A DNA stretch of 64,000 bases, taken from Stygiolobus azoricus (GTDB lineage: Archaea > Thermoproteota > Thermoprotei_A > Sulfolobales > Sulfolobaceae). This document shows, piece after piece, positions 49,543 through 57,894 of this stretch (position 1 is the stretch's first letter; the number at the start of each line of letters is the position of its first letter). Position numbers and translations under genes: made by a program. Below the pieces are notes generated by a model. It was not told where the DNA came from. It did not search any database and saw nothing but the letters and a program-made list of their open reading frames with translations. The stretch spans positions 952,001 to 1,016,000 of the forward strand of contig NZ_CP045483.1 of assembly GCF_009729035.1 (NCBI RefSeq), read 5' to 3'.

Positions 49543-50235
49543 ATGAAAAAGTGTCCTCGATGCGGATACGAGAATTCAGACACTGCAGTCTTCTGTGAAA
49601 AATGTCATTATCCCTTGCCGCTTACTCCGCCAAAACTTAATAAATGTCCTCGATGTGGTTATGAGAACCCTGAAGGAGTTATGTTCTGTGAAAAATGTCA
49701 TTATCCTCTCTTTCAGATTCCAGTATCTAATGTTCAACAACAGCCAAAAGAGGAGGAGAAACCTAAAATAGTCCTCAAAAGCTCAGACTATATTATGCTC
49801 TTGATAGGGAGTGTGATCACGTCTTTCGCTATAGCTCTTTTCTTCTTGTTCTATCCAAATATGAAGATTCTTTATACGGTCTTTAATTTGATAGGAACTG
49901 TGTTTATTATAGTTCCATTTATTAAGGTAAATAAATTATATTGGTCTGCAGTTGTAGGAAGTATTGGAATATTCTTTCTGTCTCCTAATTCCTTAGTAGG
50001 AGTAGTAGGAGTAATTTTATTCTCCTTTGGAGGAGTCATAATCTCTACGGCTTTGAGGGAATTGTATTTAAACGTTAAAGACAACATAGTTCAATTCTCT
50101 TCATTACTTCTTTTGCTAGGTTATCTATTCGGTATGTTCGATCCAAACTTTTATATGGTAACTATTTCAGGCTACGCACTCTTAGCTATATATTCAGTCC
50201 AGCAAGCTTTTAAAAAGAATTCAAACCCAGGCTAA
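49543..50235 (+). CDS. Tandem zinc-ribbon membrane protein, 230 residues
   Basis: The N-terminus has two near-identical zinc ribbons: [21 protein letters not shown] and a second with [21 protein letters not shown], 31 residues (93 bases) apart. A Pro/Gln linker follows, then about five membrane helices (residues 85-225). The DNA of the two repeats is still very similar, so the duplication is recent or under strong selection. ATG 49543 fits the second start; the GTG at 49537 overlaps the previous stop. Zinc-ribbon plus membrane proteins of this type are common in Sulfolobales but unassigned. Confidence 0.7.
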   Translation: MKKCPRCGYENSDTAVFCEKCHYPLPLTPPKLNKCPRCGYENPEGVMFCEKCHYPLFQIPVSNVQQQPKEEEKPKIVLKSSDYIMLLIGSVITSFAIALFFLFYPNMKILYTVFNLIGTVFIIVPFIKVNKLYWSAVVGSIGIFFLSPNSLVGVVGVILFSFGGVIISTALRELYLNVKDNIVQFSSLLLLLGYLFGMFDPNFYMVTISGYALLAIYSVQQAFKKNSNPG

Positions 50236-50775
50236 AAGTCCTTTGTTTTCTCCTCCTCTATATATTCCTTCAAATGAGATCGGGATCTCGAGCTCTTGCA
50301 TTAAAGGGTGCTTCTTGATATAAAACCTATAACCCCACTTGCTACTAGATACCCTTACTATAACGTGCATTGAGTGGTGGTTAAAAGCCCCTCCCTGAGG
50401 CAGGCCATTAACTTCTCTTGTGAACACCCATACGTTTCTCCTAAGAGCTGAAGTAATTACAGTATAGTATTTTCTGTGAAAATATGGGTCAATAACTATT
50501 ACCTCACCTTGAAAACTATCTATTGTAGGTTTTACGTCTTCTGCCTTGAAGGCCCTCCTTATAACTATTTCACCATAATTTCCAGTTATCCTTTGGAACT
50601 TCTTTACAAGAAAAGGATCAAACTTTCCGAACTCTTGTACGATCACTACATTTATTGGTGCTGAAGCTGCTACAGCCCTATGGGCTAGGAATAGAACGCT
50701 CTCCCAATCTCCGTAAAACTCAACTCTTTCATTGCCTTCAAGGATCTTATCAATATTTTCAATTCCTAGCCTCAT
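50221..50775 (-). CDS. RecA-fold protein without P-loop, RadA-paralogue-like
   Basis: A 184-residue protein whose start, [33 protein letters not shown], follows the RadA/KaiC pattern (leader, then glycine loop, then helix). The Walker A Gly-Lys-Ser/Thr is absent (YGDWESV in its place). A later [10 protein letters not shown] could stand for Walker B. It probably binds DNA or another recombinase without hydrolysing ATP (inference). Archaeal RadA paralogues take part in homologous repair. It is divergent from the PolB2 operon with a shared palindrome between them. The assignment to the RecA fold is tentative. Confidence 0.5.
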   Translation of the reverse strand: MRLGIENIDKILEGNERVEFYGDWESVLFLAHRAVAASAPINVVIVQEFGKFDPFLVKKFQRITGNYGEIVIRRAFKAEDVKPTIDSFQGEVIVIDPYFHRKYYTVITSALRRNVWVFTREVNGLPQGGAFNHHSMHVIVRVSSSKWGYRFYIKKHPLMQELEIPISFEGIYRGGENKGLLAWV

Positions 50776-50806
50776 ATTTTTAACGCGTTTATTAAATAGT
50801 GAGGGA

Positions 50807-50840
50807 GTAAACTGAAATTATTGTAAAATTTTCAGTTAAC
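50807..50840. promoter_or_regulatory. Inverted repeat with ANTTTC hexamers between the RecA-like gene and polB2 operon
   Basis: GTAAACTGAAA (50807-50817) and TTTCAGTTAAC (50830-50840) are 11-base arms with one mismatch, 12 bases apart. The right arm region holds ATTTTC and the left arm AATTTC on the other strand, both ANTTTC. In Sulfolobus islandicus the ANTTTC element is bound by Orc1-2 and drives the DNA-damage response, including the dpo2 promoter (established knowledge, recalled). Its place between the two divergent starts suits control of both genes. Confidence 0.55.
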
Positions 50841-50900
50841 TCTCCGTATTCATAATAAACAAACATACATACTTTTAGTAATCTTGGAGAGAGTAGGACT

Positions 50901-51137
50901 ATGGGCAGGACACTTCCCTCACTCACGCAAGCAATAAAGGAGGAAACCGAGAGGTTAAGGAGAGTAGCGGAACGAGTCAGGGATGAGAGGTTAAGGGAGA
51001 AACTACTCAAAGCCCTTGATCACACTAGGGAGTTACAAGACGCGTTTTACGACGAGATAGCAGATCCTCAAGAGATAGTCCTCCTTACCCTGATCCTTTA
51101 TATGTGTGGTGAAGATGACAAGAGGATACCTCATTGA
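50901..51137 (+). CDS. Small helical protein in front of polB2, 78 residues
   Basis: A charged helix-rich protein (KEETERLRRVAERVRDERLREKLLK as its core; cited here by pattern). Probably two or three helices or a coiled coil. Its last seven codons overlap the PolB2 start at 51115, so the two are coupled. A similar small gene accompanies dpo2 in other Sulfolobales, as I recall. Possibly an accessory factor of the polymerase. Confidence 0.65.
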   Translation: MGRTLPSLTQAIKEETERLRRVAERVRDERLREKLLKALDHTRELQDAFYDEIADPQEIVLLTLILYMCGEDDKRIPH

Positions 51138-52842
51138 CGTTAAGCCGTTAAAGAGGAAACTGAAACTGGTATTCGAGAAGGGAGTTGAAGCTGAGATAAG
51201 TACTACTTTCCCTTTGTACTTAATTCTCGATAACCCTGAACCATTACTTGAACACCCTGCAGTTGAAAGGTTCGAAGAGGAGAGCTGGTACTTCCCGCCT
51301 GATTATAAAAAGAAGGGAACGGTTTATAGGATAGAGATCAATGACTTATCTTATTACCACGACATAGTGAAGAGAGCTAAAGAGAGACTTAGAGCTATCC
51401 ACGTAAATACTTATCCTTCAGTGCTAACTCAAACACTTCTCAGGCTAAAAGCATATCCTATGTATCTAATCTCGGTAGAGAACGGTAGAGTAACTCTCTT
51501 AGAAGAAGAGGGATCTCTTTCAATGCCAGATTTGAAAATAGCTACGGTAGAGACGTATAGCTGGTACGGGTTAAGCGAGAATGGTGAAAAATACAAGTTG
51601 TACTTAAATGGAGAGGAGATTGATAGTGGTTATACTAAGGACTTTGAATATAATGAGTTTGTAGACATAGCTGAGTGTATGGGAGTTACTTGTAAGGGTT
51701 TCAGAAAAGTAACGGTTAGAATAGATCTGACTAAAGCATTCCTTAGGGCTAGGGGACTGATGGAGTGGAGTAAGCTTTCTAAGACTTTACTTAGGGAGAT
51801 AAGATACAGTAAGATAGGTAAAGTAGTTACTACCAATGTCGCAATAAAGGCTTTGAGGAAGAAATACTTAATCCCAGACATTAAAGTTAACGTAGAAAAA
51901 GCGAAGACTTTAGACCAATTAGCTAGAGCTGACAAGGGTGGTTTGATACTCATACCTAAACCTGGTTGTTATAATGACGTATACCAGATGGACTTCTCCT
52001 CTTTTTACCCATCTATAATTATTAAGTATAATATATCTCAAGAAACAATAGACGAATGCGAAGACGTAAAGACAGATATAGGGCATTCCATTTGTTTCAA
52101 GAGAAGGGGAATAGTACCTGAAGCACTTGAGGAAATAGTAAATAGGAAAGAAGCACTCAAAAGAATTGACGAGGAGAGGGCTGAGGCTGTTAAGTGGGTA
52201 TTAGTAGCTTCCTTTGGCTATTTAGGATATAGGCACTCCCGTTTCGGCAGGATAGAGGCTTATGAACTCGTCACTTACTTCTCTAGGAAGATCATGAGGA
52301 AGGCGATGAAGATAATTGAGAACAATGGTGGCAAGATACTTCATGCTATAGTAGACTCAATATTTTACCAAGGGGATAAAGATATCTCATATGAAGTAGA
52401 AAAAACTTTAGGTTTTAGGGTAAAGAGTGAGAAGTACAGCTGGGTGATCTTTACCCAGAGTAGGGGATATGGTGTTCCTACGAGATACGTTGCCAGATAT
52501 CCTGACGGGAAGGTAAAGGTAAAGGGTTTGATAAGGGAGAATTTACCATTTGTCGTAAAGAGATTTCTGGAAGAATCTGTTAACATATTAGCTGAGGCTG
52601 AAACTTGCGAGCAAGTTAGGGAGAAAATTGTTGAAGTGGACTTAATGAAAGAGGAATTGTTAAGTAAATTAGAGCCTCAGGATTTCGTAATAAAAATTAA
52701 AGACAGAGTGTATTTAAGAGGGTCCTATGGATTTTATAATGCAGATCTGGGTTATAGTGGTGTTGATCTAAAGTATTATCGAGACTACGTGAACAGATGG
52801 GAAGAAATTTTACTATCCCCACTTTATATTATGAACGGATGA
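51115..52842 (+). CDS. polB2: DNA polymerase B2 (Dpo2), short family-B polymerase with altered active site
   Basis: A 575-residue family-B polymerase of the crenarchaeal PolB2 type. The exonuclease region is degenerate. Motif A is DFSSFYPSII with Asp at residue 293. Motif B is K360-WVLVASFGYLGY, with Ser-Phe in place of the usual Asn-Ser. Motif C is HAIVDSIF, where the first Asp of DTD is missing and only D414 remains. PolB2 was once viewed as inactive; work in S. islandicus reports a role in error-prone damage tolerance (recalled). ATG 51115 is chosen as it overlaps the small upstream gene. Upstream ANTTTC palindrome supports damage control. Confidence 0.88.
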   Translation: MTRGYLIDVKPLKRKLKLVFEKGVEAEISTTFPLYLILDNPEPLLEHPAVERFEEESWYFPPDYKKKGTVYRIEINDLSYYHDIVKRAKERLRAIHVNTYPSVLTQTLLRLKAYPMYLISVENGRVTLLEEEGSLSMPDLKIATVETYSWYGLSENGEKYKLYLNGEEIDSGYTKDFEYNEFVDIAECMGVTCKGFRKVTVRIDLTKAFLRARGLMEWSKLSKTLLREIRYSKIGKVVTTNVAIKALRKKYLIPDIKVNVEKAKTLDQLARADKGGLILIPKPGCYNDVYQMDFSSFYPSIIIKYNISQETIDECEDVKTDIGHSICFKRRGIVPEALEEIVNRKEALKRIDEERAEAVKWVLVASFGYLGYRHSRFGRIEAYELVTYFSRKIMRKAMKIIENNGGKILHAIVDSIFYQGDKDISYEVEKTLGFRVKSEKYSWVIFTQSRGYGVPTRYVARYPDGKVKVKGLIRENLPFVVKRFLEESVNILAEAETCEQVREKIVEVDLMKEELLSKLEPQDFVIKIKDRVYLRGSYGFYNADLGYSGVDLKYYRDYVNRWEEILLSPLYIMNG

Positions 52843-52888
52843 TGAGCTTGACCGAGCTTGAAAAGGTGAAATAAGGCCAGCATCCTGA
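52839..52888 (+). ncRNA. Candidate box C/D small RNA overlapping the polB2 3' end
   Basis: C box ATGATGA (52839-52845); 12-base guide GCTTGACCGAGC; D' box TTGA (52858-52861); four-base spacer; C' box GTGAAAT (52866-52872, weak); 12-base guide AAGGCCAGCATC; D box CTGA (52885-52888). Both guides have exactly the 12-base length typical of archaeal sRNAs that direct 2'-O-methylation through L7Ae/Nop5/fibrillarin. By the D+5 rule the D guide would act on the C of a GATGC-containing target. The C box covers the polB2 stop codon, an arrangement common for Sulfolobus C/D genes. The C' box is degenerate, so this stays a candidate. Confidence 0.55.
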
Positions 52889-53162
52889 CCTTGTTTACGA
52901 ATTTTAAATTAGAAAAAGCGTTTATATTTTATCCATAACTTTATTAAATTAAGGAAAAATACACGCCAGTTTAATTTTATTTATCCTGTTTTTTAACTCA
53001 TTATAAAAAGCATCAAATAAGAATCCGTAAGCAAGTAAAATTTTATAAGAGATTCAGTATTTCTTAATCTTAAAAAATTAAAAAAACTTTATTATTATAA
53101 ATATTATAAGGAAGTAACTAAATATTTATTACGAGTCAATGAGTTAGTAATAAGATATGTTA

Positions 53163-53474
53163 TCATTTACCGTCGTTTTTATATTCTATTTTCTTTAATT
53201 GGTCTAGCAATGTTTTCAATTCGTTCTTCTTAGCCTTTATCTGTTGTAAAACTTCAAGTGCTTGTTTCCCTTTTTGAGTTAGATAATATGAATTATCCTT
53301 CCTTATTAGATATCCTTTATTCTCTAACTCAGGTAAGTATTTTTTGGCTACTTCATATGTTATTCCTGCAGCATACATCAATCTAGTCTTGTTGATCCCG
53401 TCTTCTTTGCAGGCTGAAAGAATATCTGCAATTATGTCATATTTATCTCTCTTTCTCTTGTTAAACTCTATCAC
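53163..53474 (-). CDS. Sso10a-type winged-helix DNA-binding protein
   Basis: A 103-residue protein with a HTH_45 winged helix (KYDIIADILSACKEDGINKT, then YLPELENKGYLIRKDNSYYLT) and a C-terminal helix (residues 72-98) that in Sso10a forms an antiparallel coiled-coil dimer. Sulfolobales encode several such chromatin or regulatory proteins. The 274 bases before its stop and 577 bases after its start are AT-rich. Confidence 0.87.
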   Translation of the reverse strand: MIEFNKRKRDKYDIIADILSACKEDGINKTRLMYAAGITYEVAKKYLPELENKGYLIRKDNSYYLTQKGKQALEVLQQIKAKKNELKTLLDQLKKIEYKNDGK

Positions 53475-54051
53475 ACGATAAATAAAAACAAACTTCTATT
53501 TAAAAATTTTTACCAGATTCAGTGCACGTAAATAACATATCAAATACCTTTTTTAGATTGATAATACTCTGAGTAGCTTAAAATGATAGAATCTTTTTGA
53601 ACTAAACTAGTTTTAAATTAGTTTAGAATCTACTAAAAGTAAAATTAAAACATATTATTTTTAAAAAACTAGTATCAAAATTTACCATTAATAAATCTTT
53701 TTCTTTAGAACACTGGAAGTTAAACTCAGAAATTGGCTATGACCGTACTTTTATTATAAAATTGCTTATTGAGTATATACTTCAATTTCTGAGAAGAAAA
53801 TTTATAAATTAAAATTAAGATATCAAGAAAAACTTCTATCTCTACGTAAAATTTTGAATAATTATTGAATTTTGTGTTCCATGCTTTTTTACCAAGAAGT
53901 CTATTTAAGCATTTCTAACTTAATCTATCGTCAACTCGATTTATACAGTGTTTTTCGGTGCTTTTCGTAAATCACGTTTTTCTTAAGGTAAAAATAGAAT
54001 ATGTAGTTTAAATAAAATTTAATAATAGCGCACCGATACTGATGTAATAAG
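53475..54051. repeat. 577-base AT-rich intergenic region with two inverted repeats
   Basis: No gene can be supported here. CTAAACTA at 53602-53609 and TAGTTTAG at 53619-53626 are an 8-base inverted repeat with a 9-base centre. CTCAGAAATTG at 53725-53735 and CAATTTCTGAG at 53783-53793 are a perfect 11-base pair 47 bases apart. Either could be a protein site; the larger may mark a folded RNA. I saw no origin-recognition box of the TCCAGTGGAAAC type, no tRNA and no CRISPR unit. Confidence 0.45.
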
Positions 54052-54342
54052 ATGCCCATAGAACCTTTAAGTGGAGAAAATAAAAGAATGCTTATGGTTT
54101 TCGGTATTAATTATGACGACCTTTCTGTTAGGAGGATATTAGTTCGTCTTATAGGAGATTATCAGAAGTTTTTCAGAAACATCATTCCTGAAAACGCGGA
54201 AGAGATAATTTTGTTCACATCACCTAGGATTAATGGAGAGGAAATCATGATGAGTTTAAACAATTCCTTCAAAGAGATTCCTATCTTTTTAATTCACTCA
54301 GACTCATTGTCTGAAGACGAGATAATAGTAATGACTAGATAG
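54052..54342 (+). CDS. Uncharacterised 96-residue protein
   Basis: A small soluble protein without a recognised family. Strand-helix pattern KRMLMVFGINYDD, IILFTSPRINGEEIMMSL and IPIFLIHSD could be a small alpha/beta (CARF- or Rossmann-like) fold, but no motif confirms it. It starts after a clear run of AT-rich DNA; AATAAAATTTAATAATAG 20-40 bases upstream can be its TATA region. The acyl-CoA dehydrogenase gene follows on the same strand after 61 bases. Confidence 0.5.
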   Translation: MPIEPLSGENKRMLMVFGINYDDLSVRRILVRLIGDYQKFFRNIIPENAEEIILFTSPRINGEEIMMSLNNSFKEIPIFLIHSDSLSEDEIIVMTR

Positions 54343-54403
54343 TAGTAACTTACTTAATTGATTATATTCTGAAATAAAAAGGAAGAATAAGATAATAGTA
54401 TAC

Positions 54404-55561
54404 ATGGACTTTAATTTATCCGAAGAAGAAAAGCTACTAAAGGATAATATACATGAATTTTTACAGAAGAAATTAAGGCCCATAATGAGAACCATAGATC
54501 AAGAGGAGAGAATTCCAAGGGAATTTGTTAGAGAGGCTGGAAAGATGGGTATATGGGGAACAGTTTTTTCGAAAGACGTAGGGGGTTTGCAACTTCCCAT
54601 GACTTCAGCAGTACTAATTGCTGAAGAACTTGGGTGGGCAGATTTTTCGCTTGCCACAGGGGTAATGTATGTTTTAGAGGAGGGATGGGGTTACGTTCTT
54701 GACAGATTGGGTAGTAGTGAGTTAAGGCAAGAAGTACTCCCTAAAGTTGTTGAGGGAGAATATTTCTTAGGAGTAGCATCTACGGAGCCTACTGGAGGAA
54801 GTGATGTAGCTTCGATTAGGACTCAAGCTATAAAGAAGGACGGGAATTACGTTATCAGGGGTCAGAAGATATACATAAGTGGGGCATTAGAGGCAAAGGA
54901 ATGGGGAGGAGGTCATCTGGTTCTGGCAAAGACTAATCCCCAAGAAAAGCATAAAGGAATTTCGATAATTTATGTCCCTACTACGGACGAAAGAGTCAAG
55001 GTAACAAAGATAAACAATATGGGCAGAATGGGAATCTCAACGGCAATTGTTAACTATGAGGACGTAAGTGTTCCTCAGAAAAACTTGGTAGGAGAGGAGA
55101 ACAAAGGGTTTTATCACGCAATGGAAGGGTTTAACCACGCTAGGGTTTTAGTTGCGGGAATTTGTTTAGGAGCTGCTAAAGCCATTCTTGATCAGGGTAT
55201 TGAATACATTAAGAATAGAGAGGCGTTTGGGCAGAAACTTAAGGATTTTCAGGCTATTGCATTTGAGGCTGCAGAGTTATATACGCGTCTTGAAATGGCC
55301 AGACTTTTGACTTACAAGGCTGCATGGGCGTTAGACAAGGGCGTTAAAGATGCACATGTAATAGTTGCCATGGCTAAGTTAACGGCTCCACAAGTGGCCC
55401 TAGATATAGCTAAATCTGTGATGATGTGGATGGGAGGATATGGGTATAGTAAAGATGCTTTAATAGAAGCTGGCTTTAGGGGTATTGTAAGTTACCTAGT
55501 GGGTGCAGAGGGTGCAATGAACATAATGAAGCTGATAATTTCTAGGGGGATCCTCGCATAA
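54404..55561 (+). CDS. Acyl-CoA dehydrogenase
   Basis: A 385-residue FAD enzyme of fatty acid beta-oxidation, catalysing alpha,beta-dehydrogenation of acyl-CoA. The three domains are visible: an N-terminal helical part (MGIWGTVFSKDVGGLQLP, AEELGWADFS), the middle beta part (ASTEPTGGSDVASIRTQA), and the C-terminal helical part with RVLVAGICLGAA, REAFGQKLKDFQAI and MMWMGGYGYSKDA. The general base is expected in the GAEGAM segment near residue 370. The electron acceptor (ETF) is not nearby. Substrate range open. Confidence 0.92.
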   Translation: MDFNLSEEEKLLKDNIHEFLQKKLRPIMRTIDQEERIPREFVREAGKMGIWGTVFSKDVGGLQLPMTSAVLIAEELGWADFSLATGVMYVLEEGWGYVLDRLGSSELRQEVLPKVVEGEYFLGVASTEPTGGSDVASIRTQAIKKDGNYVIRGQKIYISGALEAKEWGGGHLVLAKTNPQEKHKGISIIYVPTTDERVKVTKINNMGRMGISTAIVNYEDVSVPQKNLVGEENKGFYHAMEGFNHARVLVAGICLGAAKAILDQGIEYIKNREAFGQKLKDFQAIAFEAAELYTRLEMARLLTYKAAWALDKGVKDAHVIVAMAKLTAPQVALDIAKSVMMWMGGYGYSKDALIEAGFRGIVSYLVGAEGAMNIMKLIISRGILA

Positions 55562-55705
55562 TTTACCTTTGTCGTTCTTATAAATTATTCCGGAATTAAA
55601 ACTAGCGTGAAAAACTTCGTAGTTAAAGAATTTTTCTCGTTTAGAGTTTAGGTAGGGCTAATAGTTTTTTTAACCAACTTAAACTCATTACTTAACAACA
55701 CGGCG

Positions 55706-56551
55706 TTAATTTTTTACTATTCCTAAATCAAATCCCATTCTGTTAACCTCATTTAAAGTATCTTTTACGGTCTTTATAAGTGAGTTAAATGATGCTTTGT
55801 ACTCATTTACTAGGCTTAATAACAACTTTTCGAATCTACTTCCTTTTATATCAAGAATAAAAGTCTCTACTATTTTTGTTGTTTTTTCCACTTCCTTTTC
55901 AGTACTATTAATATATTCAAGGCTTGACCTTAAAGTCTTAATATAATCACTCGCTATCTGTCTTTTACTCTCGTCATCAAGACCTGAAGAAGATACGAGG
56001 GAGTAATAAAGTGTTTCTACTAACTTCTGAAACTTTCTAAATTCTGAGATCTCCCTTAAGAGTTTTAATCCTAATCTATAGATAGATATTTCATCCGAAG
56101 TAGTAAGCTGATTCACTGTAATTACTCTTCTCTTTAAGGCATCTATGTTATTCACAGTTTCGGTTAGTGAGATAGCTTCGTCAATCATGTGTTTGATTAT
56201 CTTCATTAAACTCTTTAGTGAAGAATATATAGGGAAAACATTACCTATATCCTCTATTCTAAGTGTGTTCTTTATTGAATTTATGATCATTTCTATTTCA
56301 TTCTCTAGTATTTCGTACTGTTGTTTTATCTTTAATATCTCCTCCTTTGTGTTTTCTATTGTATGATAAAGTTTAACCAGAGTTTCAATACTTCCCGAAA
56401 ACTCGGGATACTGCATAAAAACTATACTACTGTAAAGTCTACCTAACAAAATTCCAGTAGAGGATAAGGTCTTATTATAGCTCACAAAAAGTTGTGTTAG
56501 CCTTTCGTTTATCTCTCTAACGAACTTAGTGTCGTCATTTCTCCAGCTCAT
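55706..56551 (-). CDS. Coiled-coil protein of unknown function, 281 residues
   Basis: Almost entirely helical, with heptad-like stretches (about residues 65-100 and 200-270) and no Cys. No family recognised. It is on the same strand as the 365-residue gene at 56702 with about 150 bases between, so they may form a unit. Codon use looks normal. Confidence 0.6.
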   Translation of the reverse strand: MSWRNDDTKFVREINERLTQLFVSYNKTLSSTGILLGRLYSSIVFMQYPEFSGSIETLVKLYHTIENTKEEILKIKQQYEILENEIEMIINSIKNTLRIEDIGNVFPIYSSLKSLMKIIKHMIDEAISLTETVNNIDALKRRVITVNQLTTSDEISIYRLGLKLLREISEFRKFQKLVETLYYSLVSSSGLDDESKRQIASDYIKTLRSSLEYINSTEKEVEKTTKIVETFILDIKGSRFEKLLLSLVNEYKASFNSLIKTVKDTLNEVNRMGFDLGIVKN

Positions 56552-56701
56552 AATATTAATACTATATAATCATGGAGATAATATTTGATAACTAGTGTTC
56601 CCTCAATAGAGATTGTTGAAAATTATATTTAATTCTAGAGGATTATTAAGGCTAAATTTCGTTTATTTTACCGGAATTATTAAAAATACTTTAATTCTAT
56701 A

Positions 56702-57799
56702 TCAACAATTAGTGAACATTTTATCACTTGTAATTATATACACTCTATTTCCTGCTTCAGATATCTTCTTTATTTCACGAAGAATTTCTGCCTTTTTCTC
56801 CTCAGTTTGATACTCCTCCGGGTATTCAATGATTACTATAGCATTCTTAGCCTTGGAAATCAAAGCCTTCAGGACAGCAAACGATAACGTAGAAGGATCC
56901 TTTACCTCAGTGTTATTCTTCAATACTCTACCCTCCTTAGTTAACTTTAATCCATCACCTAGGTCTCTATCACCTAGCTTCTTCAATTTATGTATTGTCA
57001 TCCTACATTTCTCTGAGAACAGTTGAGCTTCTTCCTCACTATTGAGAGCGGAAAAAGAGGCTGAAAGAATAAAAGGCCTAGCATAAGGCACATAAATCAG
57101 TTCACTCACTCCCTCTTTCTTTATGAACTCCTCTCTGACGTCATATAGGAGAGGTTCTAAAATACTTTCAATGAGGGATTGGGATATGTCTGCTAGTTGT
57201 TGATGAATACCAATGGCTTTTTGATTTGTCTCCTTAGCAGTGACTACCAGTACTTTATTCAATTCGTCCGCACTTATCTCTCTGTTAAAACCCTTATTTT
57301 CCAACGGCAGTTTTATGTTTACTTCTGTATGTAAATTGCCACTGCTCACTTCCATTTTTGCGTCGAGGAAGAAGTTCCTTACACCCGTATACCGTGATAA
57401 ATCAATGGAAATCGAGTTACTTGAGACATTTTCCAATTCGAAACCAGTGAACCGTCTGATCACGTCTGATACTCTAATATCAAACAGTAAAGGCTCTTTT
57501 AGCCTGATTACTCCATCTACAACAGTTAGCTCTAAGGTCGTGTTTAATGAATGTATTACAGACGGTAAGATATAGGAAGGATTAGCATTTCTGAACGCTA
57601 ATTCTCTGTAAACTGATGCTACCTCAAATATCGTAAAGTAAAGCTTCCTTATTAAGTCTTCATACGCTCTTTCAAGTCTGAAATTTAACTCCCACGATAC
57701 TTTCTTTTTGATATTCTCTAAACCTTCATCATCAAGGATTTTATACTTCTCGATTAAATCACTTAGGTCCTTATATCCGTAGAATACATGGCATGGCAT
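56702..57799 (-). CDS. Uncharacterised 365-residue protein
   Basis: A large soluble protein with no recognised family. From ATG 57799 it starts MPCHVFYGYKDLSDLIEKY; the 26 residues of a longer in-frame start (57877) are not protein-like, and CTTTTTTATTTACACC lies about 30 bases upstream of 57799 as a TATA box. The last 50 residues (AKNAIVIIEYPEEY, VYIITSDKMF) look like two strands of a nucleotide-fold domain, but without a motif. Lies divergent from the M48 protease gene. Confidence 0.62.
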   Translation of the reverse strand: MPCHVFYGYKDLSDLIEKYKILDDEGLENIKKKVSWELNFRLERAYEDLIRKLYFTIFEVASVYRELAFRNANPSYILPSVIHSLNTTLELTVVDGVIRLKEPLLFDIRVSDVIRRFTGFELENVSSNSISIDLSRYTGVRNFFLDAKMEVSSGNLHTEVNIKLPLENKGFNREISADELNKVLVVTAKETNQKAIGIHQQLADISQSLIESILEPLLYDVREEFIKKEGVSELIYVPYARPFILSASFSALNSEEEAQLFSEKCRMTIHKLKKLGDRDLGDGLKLTKEGRVLKNNTEVKDPSTLSFAVLKALISKAKNAIVIIEYPEEYQTEEKKAEILREIKKISEAGNRVYIITSDKMFTNC

Positions 57800-57894
57800 A
57801 AAGTCTAGTTGTAATCGGTGTAAATAAAAAAGTGTTATGAAGTTCCTAACTCTTTGAAATAAGAATAAAATTGTCAAAATAGAATTGAGTAAGT

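Noticed and set aside
53475-54051. Replication origin
   Set aside because: AT-rich, but no ORB-like TCCAGTGGAAAC boxes and no orc1/cdc6 or whiP gene nearby.
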